From an uncultured Gaiellaceae bacterium (GTDB lineage: Bacteria; Actinomycetota; Thermoleophilia; Gaiellales; Gaiellaceae): DNA of 12,816 nt. Shown piece after piece: positions 7,945 to 12,816 of this stretch (the first letter of the stretch is position 1; the number at the start of each line of letters is the position of its first letter). Both the position numbers and the translations under genes were made by a program. A model generated the notes under the pieces. It searched no databases, was not told the DNA's origin, and worked only from the letters and a program-made list of their open reading frames with translations. The stretch covers positions 1 through 12,816 of the forward strand of contig CATPAS010000264.1 in the NCBI GenBank assembly GCA_955652075.1. The letters run 5' to 3'.

Positions 7945-7976
7945 GCGGGGCCCTCGCCGCCAGGAGAGGGCCCCGC
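7945..7976 (-). terminator. GC-rich hairpin, possible attenuator between pilin part and tadE
   Basis: A perfect 11-bp inverted repeat (7945-7955 GCGGGGCCCTC with 7966-7976 GAGGGCCCCGC) encloses a 10-base loop. On the minus strand it begins 14 bases after the stop of the 61-residue gene and is followed 3 bases later by CTTTTCC, a weak U-run. That fits a leaky terminator or an mRNA-stabilising stem leaving more flp transcript than downstream machine transcript. It could equally be an RNA-processing or stabilising stem; termination was not shown. Confidence 0.55.
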
Positions 7977-7990
7977 CGATGCCTGGGCGG

Positions 7991-8176
7991 CTAGGTGAAT
8001 AGCCGCACCAGACTGGTTACTGCGTTCGCACCGTTCTCCGAGAAGCGGGTGAAGGCGAGAAACGAGCTCCCGCTGATCACCGTGAGCGTGACCGTCTTGT
8101 CAGGCTTCGTCTGAGCATGCTCACGCGAGAGAAACGTGATGAGCTCATAAACTCGATGCCTGGTGTAGTACTTCAC
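7991..8176 (-). CDS. Unrecognised 61-residue protein between flp and tadE
   Basis: I do not recognise this protein. GTG at 8176 has AGGAG exactly 6 bases upstream, a better fit than a TTG at 8182 that would touch the site. Third codon positions are mostly G or C, as in real genes here. The N-terminal half is charged (VKYYTRHRVYELITFLSRE, 1-19, read as Met1); the second half (about 29-61) alternates Val/Thr/Leu/Phe, suggesting a small beta-rich or mixed fold. There is no membrane helix, signal peptide, cysteine or prepilin motif, so it is probably cytoplasmic. It starts 32 bases after the flp stop and is followed by the hairpin at 7945-7976, so it may be expressed at pilin-like levels. A role as a pilin chaperone or regulator is speculation. 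Confidence 0.65.
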   Translation of the reverse strand: MKYYTRHRVYELITFLSREHAQTKPDKTVTLTVISGSSFLAFTRFSENGANAVTSLVRLFT

Positions 8177-8208
8177 GGTCAACTCCTGTCCTCGGTTACG
8201 TCTGCGGA

Positions 8209-8385
8209 CTACAGGTTGCTGCGAACGGAATCGATTGCGCCGGAGATGGACGTGGAGAGCAAGCCGAGCGCCACGACAACGCCGATCGCGATCACTGCCA
8301 GGACGACGCCGTACTCCGCCATCGTCTGACCCTCCTCGACGGCATAGCGTGCGCGGAGGTAATGGACCAGATCCTTGAACGACAT
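8209..8385 (-). CDS. flp: Flp-type major pilin subunit
   Basis: The 58-residue prepilin has a leader MSFKDLVHYLRARYAVEEG (1-19) and a cut site G19-QTMAEY, giving Glu5 and Tyr6 in the mature pilin, the signature of Flp pilins. A hydrophobic helix (about 26-44) follows, then a short hydrophilic tail ending at L58. This length is normal for Flp. ATG at 8385 follows a GGGGGGTG site by 5 bases; longer upstream frames lack support. It is the first gene of the operon, with the divergent control region just upstream. The mature protein would be about 39 residues and form the filament. The prepilin peptidase must be encoded elsewhere. Confidence 0.95.
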   Translation of the reverse strand: MSFKDLVHYLRARYAVEEGQTMAEYGVVLAVIAIGVVVALGLLSTSISGAIDSVRSNL

Positions 8386-8505
8386 GGATTCACCCCCCTT
8401 CGCCATTTCGGGCGCGCGCTGGCGCGCAATGCAAAGCGAGCTAGTGGATGTGGAATCGACTCGAAGTCGGTCAAAACTGCGTGACAAGCTGGTGCGTCCT
8501 TTCTC

Positions 8506-8535
8506 TCTAGGCGCGCCGCTTCGCCTTCCTGTCAA
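8506..8535 (-). promoter_or_regulatory. flp: Candidate flp operon promoter
   Basis: On the minus strand TTGACA (8535-8530) matches a primary-sigma -35 exactly. The best -10 is CCTAGA (8511-8506) after 18 bases, a poor match; TAGAGA is further at 20. A second TTGACC occurs at 8474-8469 without a good -10. The leader would be roughly 115 bases and includes the small 8412-8427 stem. Weak support. Confidence 0.25.
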
Positions 8536-8621
8536 TCTCGGCAACTTCATCGTCCTCGCCCCCGGCGAGCGTGTATCCCTCGCTCGGGTGATCCGCCGCG
8601 ACATTCCCCTATGTGAGGGAG

Positions 8622-8649
8622 TTGGCCGGGCCCGGCGGAGATCGATAGT
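8622..8649 (+). promoter_or_regulatory. Candidate promoter for the M15-like peptidase gene
   Basis: TTGGCC (8622-8627) and GATAGT (8644-8649) are 16 bases apart and each match a primary-sigma element at four of six bases. The -35 overlaps the 12-bp palindrome at 8625-8636, which would suit control by a dimeric repressor. This is pattern matching only. Confidence 0.2.
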
Positions 8650-8668
8650 CCAAAAACCGTAAGCGGCT

Positions 8669-8714
8669 GCGGAACAGCGCAGAGATTCCGCGCCCGAAGT
8701 GGCGGCCAGGGCGC
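8669..8714 (+). promoter_or_regulatory. Two adjacent stem-loops in the peptidase gene leader
   Basis: GCGGAA (8669-8674) pairs with TTCCGC (8686-8691), and GCGCCC (8690-8695) pairs with GGGCGC (8709-8714). The two share bases 8690-8691, so they may compete. The second is followed by TTT and lies 6 bases before the GGAGGAG ribosome site, so it could affect translation or end transcripts early. No known riboswitch class was recognised. Confidence 0.35.
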
Positions 8715-8729
8715 TTTACGGGAGGAGCA

Positions 8730-10097
8730 ATGGCAATGCCACGACGTTTCATTCGTAGAGACAACTGGGAGTTCGGCGGTCAACCGACTCCTATAAAGGG
8801 CACGTCCGGCATAGAGGGCACGTCCGGCGAGCCCAAGTCGAGGAAGCGTCGGCTCGTCACTACGCTCGTTTTCACCACGCTCTTCTTCGCGGGCGCGTCA
8901 CTCGCAGCTGTCGCAGGCAACCAGTTCAGCCCTCTCGCGGGCGAGGACAGCCAGCAGGCCGCCGGCGACACGACCACGACCGACGCCGGAACGACTCCGG
9001 CTGCGCCTGCTGACGCGTCAACGCCGGCGCCTGCGCCTGCTGACGCCGGCGCCGCTCGGGCCGTTGCGAGCTCCGACGCGACGCCGGCGACTGCAACCCC
9101 TGCCGATGCAACACTCGTGGACGACACCACGCCCCCGGCGACCCTCAGAGGGGCCTCGACGGCTGCCGCCGCTACAGCTCCCGCCGCAGTTCCCGCCGCT
9201 GCAACTGATGCGCGGCCGTCCGCGAAGGCTGCCGCAAGGGCTGCACGCGGGTGGAAGAAGACGACGCTGAGCACGATCCTCGTGCCCAAACTGAAGCCGG
9301 CACCGGCCCCCGAAATCGAGGGCCCGGCAAATGCCGCGACGATCTGGCTCAACTCGCAGCTCCCCGACCCGACCCCGCCCGCACTTCGGCTCTCGCCCAA
9401 GTTCGCCTCGAACCTGAAGGTGGCTGCAAAGGGCGCCGGCCTCGATTGGGCGACAATGCTCGGCATCCTCCGCGCGCGCGGCGCGGCCGGCCACAACCCG
9501 GCCGACCGCAGCACGCTCCGGAAGCTCGCCGTGCGGCTCGCGTCCTACGGGCCTGTCAAGGGTGACTGGGCGCGGCTGGTCTCGTACTCAGGCGACACCA
9601 GCTTCGCGGACAGGGCTGCTGCACTGGCCAATTACAATCGCGCGGTTGGCCTGACTGGCCTCGTCAAGGGGCTCGAAACGGCGAAGAAGTCGATCGCCAC
9701 AAGCCTCCTGTCGGATCCGAACGTTTCGATCTACGAGGGCGGGCGGAACGACATCGTGCAGAACAAGGTCGACGTCCGCGTCCTGGCCGTCATCGCGTAC
9801 CTACGCGAGAGCTTCGGTCAGGTGACGGTGACGTCACTGATCTCCGGCCACGGGCTGTACGCTCGGCCCGGCGTGATCTCAGCGCACGCCACCGGCCACG
9901 CTGTGGACATCGCGGGGCTCGGCAACACCCCGATCCTGGGCCATCAGGAGCCCGGCGGGATCACCGAGCGCGCCGTTCGTGCGATCCTGTTCCTCCCGAC
10001 GGAAGTCATGCCACGGCAGGTCATCTCCCTACTCGGCCTCGGCGGACCGTCGTTCCCGCTGGCCGACCACTACAACCACATCCATATCGGGTTCTAG
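8730..10097 (+). CDS. Membrane-anchored LAS/M15-type zinc peptidase candidate
   Basis: The 455-residue protein has a cytoplasmic N-terminus (1-40), one membrane segment (about 41-63), a long Ala/Thr/Pro/Asp linker (about 70-170) that would cross the wall, a helical region (about 200-330) and a C-terminal catalytic-looking domain (about 345-455). That domain carries SAHATGHAVDI (384-394, His386-x6-Asp393) and DHYNHIHIGF (446-455, His447-x2-His450-x-His452). His/Asp/His zinc ligands are the mark of LAS peptidases (M15, MepA, VanX); the HxxHxH form is closest to MepA. These enzymes cut peptidoglycan cross-links or D-Ala-containing stems. ATG at 8730 is only 4 bases from GGAGG; ATG at 8736 is a possible alternative. 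The helical region may be a degenerate transglycosylase-like fold, which is a guess. It is divergent from flp and overlaps the DUF192 start by one base. Confidence 0.85.
   Translation: MAMPRRFIRRDNWEFGGQPTPIKGTSGIEGTSGEPKSRKRRLVTTLVFTTLFFAGASLAAVAGNQFSPLAGEDSQQAAGDTTTTDAGTTPAAPADASTPAPAPADAGAARAVASSDATPATATPADATLVDDTTPPATLRGASTAAAATAPAAVPAAATDARPSAKAAARAARGWKKTTLSTILVPKLKPAPAPEIEGPANAATIWLNSQLPDPTPPALRLSPKFASNLKVAAKGAGLDWATMLGILRARGAAGHNPADRSTLRKLAVRLASYGPVKGDWARLVSYSGDTSFADRAAALANYNRAVGLTGLVKGLETAKKSIATSLLSDPNVSIYEGGRNDIVQNKVDVRVLAVIAYLRESFGQVTVTSLISGHGLYARPGVISAHATGHAVDIAGLGNTPILGHQEPGGITERAVRAILFLPTEVMPRQVISLLGLGGPSFPLADHYNHIHIGF
8797..8828 (+). repeat. 18-bp-period direct repeat in the peptidase gene
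   Basis: AGGGCACGTCCGGC occurs at 8797-8810 and again at 8815-8828. It encodes two copies of a (K/E)GTSG motif in the cytoplasmic tail of the peptidase. Probably a small in-frame duplication. Confidence 0.85.
9001..9046 (+). repeat. 30-bp-period direct repeat in the peptidase linker
   Basis: CTGCGCCTGCTGACGC occurs at 9001-9016 and 9031-9046, encoding repeated APADA segments of the wall-spanning linker. Such repeats can change linker length between strains. Confidence 0.85.
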
Positions 10098-10441
10098 TGG
10101 CGCAAGTCGCGATTCGTCGCGAAGACGGAAGCACCGTGTGTGAGCGCTGTGTCCTGGCGGACACGGCGCTCGCGCGCATGCGGGGGCTGCTCGGACGCCG
10201 CGAGCTCCCGAGCGGCGAGGGAATCCTGTTGAAGCCGGCGTCGTCGGTGCACATGGCGTTCATGCGCTTTTCGATCGACGCCGTGTTCCTCGATCGCGAC
10301 CTGCGCGTAGTCAAGATCGCGACCGACCTCCAGCCCTGGCGAGTCGCGGGGAGCCGCGGCGCGAAGGCCGTGCTGGAGATTCCCGCCGGCGAGGCAGACC
10401 GGCGCGGGCTTACGGTCGGCGACCGCCTGGTCGCCGGCTAG
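10097..10441 (+). CDS. DUF192 family protein
   Basis: The 114-residue protein matches the DUF192 pattern along most of its length (about 22-112): ARMRGLLGR (26-34), GEGILLKP (40-47), VHMAFMRFSIDAVFLD (51-66), LQPWR (78-82), AKAVLEIPAG (89-98) and the final LTVGDRL (105-111). The biochemical role of DUF192 is unknown. Residues C15 and C18 form a CxxC pair before the domain. No signal peptide is visible. GTG at 10097 shares its G with the peptidase stop (TAGTG), and no clear ribosome site precedes it, so translation is probably coupled to the peptidase. Its 3' end overlaps the end of the minus-strand coiled-coil gene by 32 bases. Confidence 0.9.
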   Translation: MAQVAIRREDGSTVCERCVLADTALARMRGLLGRRELPSGEGILLKPASSVHMAFMRFSIDAVFLDRDLRVVKIATDLQPWRVAGSRGAKAVLEIPAGEADRRGLTVGDRLVAG

Positions 10442-10775
10442 GCGTCTTCGCCGACGTCGCCTGCGAGAGCAGCCATTCGGTCCGGAGCTCACGGGCCCTG
10501 TCCTCGAGATCAGCGAGCAGCGTCCGTACTTCGTCGAGCTGCGGCTGCAGCTTTTCGACGCGGCGCAATTCAGAGGCGATCTGAGCCAGCGAGCTGGCCG
10601 GATTCGCATTCAGGCGCCGCAGCCGCCGCTCGCTCGCCTGGAGCTGGCCGCTGACCGCACGCTGCCATCCTTCGGCTTGCTCCTTCAGCGTGCGTAGCTC
10701 GGTTTCCGTCGCGGGCCGGCGGTCCAGCACCTCGCGAAGTCGTGTGATCAGGGCGAAGTCGAGGGGCTCGGGCAT
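10410..10775 (-). CDS. Small coiled-coil protein, function unknown
   Basis: The 121-residue chain has two long stretches with Leu and charged residues at heptad-like spacing (about 20-55 and 64-105), split near Asn/Pro at 56-59, so it could form a helical hairpin. The tail (106-121) is basic and flexible. There is no signal peptide, membrane segment or catalytic motif. ATG at 10775 lacks a good ribosome site (AAAGG is about 15 bases away), and the 3' end overlaps DUF192 on the other strand by 32 bases. The protein composition is unlike an antisense artefact, so I think it is real. It may be a cytoplasmic structural or regulatory protein. Confidence 0.65.
   Translation of the reverse strand: MPEPLDFALITRLREVLDRRPATETELRTLKEQAEGWQRAVSGQLQASERRLRRLNANPASSLAQIASELRRVEKLQPQLDEVRTLLADLEDRARELRTEWLLSQATSAKTPSRRPGGRRP
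10417..10436. terminator. Hairpin at the convergent ends of DUF192 and the coiled-coil gene
   Basis: An 8-bp perfect stem (10417-10424 with 10429-10436) with a GCCT loop lies inside the last codons of both convergent genes. Neither strand has a U-run after it, so it may act as a stabilising stem or a weak bidirectional terminator. Confidence 0.3.
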
Positions 10776-10879
10776 GGACGGCCGCTACAGCCTTTCAAAT
10801 GCGGGCCCGAAGCGCCTGGGTACGGCCAATCCGGGTTAAGTCCGAGGCGGCTCGCGCCGATGCGGAGAGTTAGCCGCCC

Positions 10880-12355
10880 GTGGATGCCGCAACCCCACTA
10901 CCGGTTACCTCTGTTCCCTCGGCCACCTTCGCCTGGGCTCGTCGCAACGCGCAAACGGTCACGGCGCTCGCCGTCTACGGGATCGCGCTCGGTTTCGCAC
11001 TTGCAGTGGAGTTCATCCAGGACACGTGGCTGGCGATCGCAGGTGGCCGTGACATCGCCCAGCACGGGCTCCCCTGGCACGAGCGACTGACCGTCGCCGC
11101 GCACGGACAGCCGTGGGTCGACCAGCAATGGCTTGCAAAGCTGTTCCTGTACTTCACGACGAACGTGGGCGGCGTCCGCCTGCTCGCATTCGTGCACGTC
11201 GTGGTCATGCTCGCAGCCCTGCTTGCAGCCGTGATCGTCGCGCGCCGTCGTGGCGCCTCTGACGCAGCCGTCTTCTGGGTCGTGATCGCGGTTCTGCCCA
11301 GCGCGCCCTGGGGCTGGCAGATCCGCTCGCAGATTCTTGCCTATCCCCTCTTCATCGCGGTGCTCGCCCTGGCGACGTCAGAACGCATCAAACCCTCGAC
11401 GCGAGTTTTGGCCTGCGCGCCCCTGCTCATTCTTTGGGCGAACGTGCACGGCTCCGTCACACTCGGGGCAGTCCTCGTCGCCGCAGTCGGGGTGACCGAA
11501 GTCTGCCGCGCGCTCCGGGATCGAACGGGAGGCCGCCGTCTGCTCGCAGGCGTCGGGATGATTCTGCTACCGATCGGCTGCCTGTTCGCATCGCCGTACG
11601 GCTTCCATCTCCTTCACTACTACCAGAAGCTCCTCGCGAATCCCTTGATGTCGCAGTACGTCGACGAATGGCGCGCGCCGACGTTCCGGACTGCACTCAT
11701 CTTCTTCGCGCTCGTCGCAGTGGTCCTCTGGCTCGTCGCGCGTCACGGGAGGATCCTCACGCCGATGGAACGCGGCGCACTGCTCCTGACGACTGTCACC
11801 GGGTTCACGACCATCCGCGGGATCGTCTGGTTCGGACTGGTGGCGATCGTCATGGTCCCGAAGCTCCTCGACGAGCGTCTGACCCGAAGGCGAGAGCGTC
11901 CGAGCTCGCCCCTGCTCGTAGCGCTTGCAGCAGTCTGCGTCGGTGTTGCGCTCGTGGTGTTCGGCACGCGGCTGACGCAGTTGCCGCGCGCGCTCGCCGC
12001 CAGCCATCCCGACGGGGCGGCGCGGATTGTCGGCACGCTGGCCCTCCGCGACCCGAGCCTCACTGTCTTTTCCAGCGAGCGCTACGCCGACTGGCTGCTC
12101 TGGAAGGAGCCACAGCTTTCGGGGAGGCTCGTGTACGACATCCGCTTCGAGCTCTTCGACGCCAAGCGCTTTGCTCAGCTGGCATCTTTCCACGTCCAGG
12201 GAGAGAGGGGCGACGAGATCACAGCCGGCGCACGGCTGCTCGTGGTGGACCGTCACGCCGACGCTCTCGCCGCCCGAGACTTTGCGCTGGACCCGGGTGT
12301 AAAGGTCGTTTACCGCGACAGCGAGGTTGTCGTGATCGAGAGACCCTCGCACTAG
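10880..12355 (+). CDS. Polytopic membrane protein, GT-C glycosyltransferase-like
   Basis: The 491-residue protein has roughly 8-10 hydrophobic segments (for example about 27-45, 100-121, 129-142, 152-165, 174-187, 191-207, 221-238, 271-288, 300-327, 344-362) followed by a soluble C-terminal domain (about 375-491). Early motifs QDTWLAIAGGRDIAQHG (47-63) and GQPWVDQQWLAK (76-87), then QIRSQILAYPLF (147-158) and WANVHGS (186-192), follow the layout of bacterial membrane proteins related to GT-C sugar transferases, with an Asp in the first extracytoplasmic loop. A donor and acceptor cannot be named. GTG at 10880 has GGAGAG 10 bases upstream; a 7-bp inverted repeat (10846-10852, 10872-10878) surrounds that site and could hide it. 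It has no visible link to the pilus genes. Confidence 0.85.
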   Translation: MDAATPLPVTSVPSATFAWARRNAQTVTALAVYGIALGFALAVEFIQDTWLAIAGGRDIAQHGLPWHERLTVAAHGQPWVDQQWLAKLFLYFTTNVGGVRLLAFVHVVVMLAALLAAVIVARRRGASDAAVFWVVIAVLPSAPWGWQIRSQILAYPLFIAVLALATSERIKPSTRVLACAPLLILWANVHGSVTLGAVLVAAVGVTEVCRALRDRTGGRRLLAGVGMILLPIGCLFASPYGFHLLHYYQKLLANPLMSQYVDEWRAPTFRTALIFFALVAVVLWLVARHGRILTPMERGALLLTTVTGFTTIRGIVWFGLVAIVMVPKLLDERLTRRRERPSSPLLVALAAVCVGVALVVFGTRLTQLPRALAASHPDGAARIVGTLALRDPSLTVFSSERYADWLLWKEPQLSGRLVYDIRFELFDAKRFAQLASFHVQGERGDEITAGARLLVVDRHADALAARDFALDPGVKVVYRDSEVVVIERPSH

Positions 12356-12446
12356 CCCGTCCGCACCGCCGGTCGCGTCATTGCCCCGGAGGTTGCGTCA
12401 TCGCGTATCGCGATCGCTACGTCGTGGTCGCGAGGCGCGCCCGCTC

Positions 12447-12816
12447 CTAGAGGGCAAGATCGTGGAGGTCGTCGAGGCTCGGCGCCGCCCGGATCGACGG
12501 GCTCAGCGTGCCCCACACCGCGAGCACGAGCCCGGCCGCGGCAAAGACGGCGATCGTCGCGCGGGCGGACACGGTGCCGAGCAGGACGCCGGCCACGAGC
12601 GGGCCGAGTGGCGCGATCAGCAACGAGATCAGGCTGCGCACCGACTCTGCACGCCCGAGCAGGCGGTCCGGCGTCATCGCGATCCGGTAGCCGTGCACGA
12701 CCGAGTCGGTCGACGGAATCGCCAGCGCCGTCGGCAGGATGCCGGCGGTCAGGACGTAGACGCTCGGCCGGACGAGAAAGACCGCGCAGCCGAGCCATGT
12801 CCAAAGCTCGAGCAGG
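12447..12816 (-). CDS. Major facilitator superfamily transporter, C-terminal part (partial)
   Basis: The 3' end of a larger gene enters from the right edge; 123 codons are visible in an open frame. Two or three hydrophobic segments appear near the edge and at the end (PLGPLVAGVLLG, then ATIAVFAAAGLVLAVWGTL), with the loop TPDRLLGRAESVRSL between them. The pattern P-x-x-L-x-G-R-x-x-S with a following PLGP-x-x-x-G is typical of the second half of drug-efflux type MFS permeases (macrolide or siderophore exporter type). An internal GTG at 12698 is not the start, since the frame stays open upstream. The 91 bases between it and the upstream convergent gene hold no clear terminator. Confidence 0.8.
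   Translation of the reverse strand, partial: LLELWTWLGCAVFLVRPSVYVLTAGILPTALAIPSTDSVVHGYRIAMTPDRLLGRAESVRSLISLLIAPLGPLVAGVLLGTVSARATIAVFAAAGLVLAVWGTLSPSIRAAPSLDDLHDLAL

Larger units (their letters stand above)
8386..8729. other. Divergent control region between flp and the M15-like peptidase gene
   Basis: No gene is supported in these 344 bases. The region holds the flp ribosome site at its left end, many inverted repeats (6-bp arms at 8412-8427; 6-bp arms at 8555-8569; 6-bp arms at 8566-8586 that compete with the previous pair; 7-bp arms 8592-8598 with 8633-8639; perfect 12-bp palindrome 8625-8636), and candidate promoters on both strands. The palindrome GCCGGGCCCGGC and the enclosed TCCC/GGGA pair (8605-8608, 8617-8620) could be operator sites. 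I could not match it to a known riboswitch. Confidence 0.6.

Noticed and set aside
8180..8182. TTG as start of the 61-residue gene
   Set aside because: It would touch the AGGAG site with no spacing, while GTG at 8176 has ideal spacing.
8640..8729. Known riboswitch (c-di-GMP-I or c-di-AMP type) upstream of the peptidase
   Set aside because: Stems are present but the conserved core sequences that I know for these classes are not recognisable.
12356..12446. Terminator between the GT-C-like gene and the transporter
   Set aside because: Only short stems such as ACCG-CGGT and a GCGATCGC palindrome exist, with no U-run; not enough to call.
12352..12804. Minus-strand frame of about 150 codons near the right end
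   Set aside because: It overlaps the transporter in a different frame and is Arg/Pro/Gly-rich without membrane segments; the transporter frame has them.

Overview
The window is GC-rich bacterial DNA dominated by a Tad (tight adherence, Flp-type IV pilus) locus. I infer a high-GC Actinomycetota, most likely of the Thermoleophilia type (Solirubrobacterales or Gaiellales relatives). The reasons are the strong G/C third-codon bias, GTG starts, tightly coupled genes, and a Tad gene set with no secretin (RcpA/CpaC) or outer-membrane lipoprotein, which fits a single-membrane cell. This placement is inference and was not tested by search.

Region 1 (positions 1-8385, all on the minus strand, read from right to left) is one apparent operon: flp pilin (8385-8209), a 61-residue unknown protein (8176-7991), a GC-rich hairpin, a TadE-like pseudopilin (7919-7524), a TadG-like protein (7527-6607), a short tandem repeat, cpaB/rcpC (6530-5781), cpaE/tadZ (5781-4585), tadA/cpaF (4581-3130), an unusual von Willebrand A-TadB fusion (3133-1265), tadC (1260-352), and a coiled-coil gene that runs off the left edge (341-1). 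Genes from tadE onward overlap by 1-4 bases or are 3-10 bases apart, except for the 76-base tadG-cpaB gap.

Region 2 (8386-8729) is a 344-base divergent control region full of inverted repeats. It separates flp from a plus-strand pair: a membrane-anchored, LAS/M15-type zinc peptidase candidate (8730-10097) and a DUF192 protein (10097-10441) whose start codon overlaps the peptidase stop codon. Its position invites the idea that the peptidase remodels peptidoglycan for pilus passage or for general wall growth.

Region 3 (10410-12816) looks unrelated to the pilus: a small minus-strand coiled-coil gene convergent with DUF192, a plus-strand polytopic membrane protein resembling GT-C-type enzymes, and the 3' part of a minus-strand major facilitator transporter cut by the right edge.

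Working model: the Flp prepilin is cut by a prepilin peptidase that is not in this window. TadA powers assembly through the TadB/TadC membrane platform, TadZ positions the machine, TadE/TadG are minor pilins, and CpaB spans the envelope. The most distinctive points are the extracytoplasmic VWA domain fused to TadB with an intact metal site, the unrecognised 61-residue protein next to the pilin, and the hairpin that may set the pilin-to-machine ratio.
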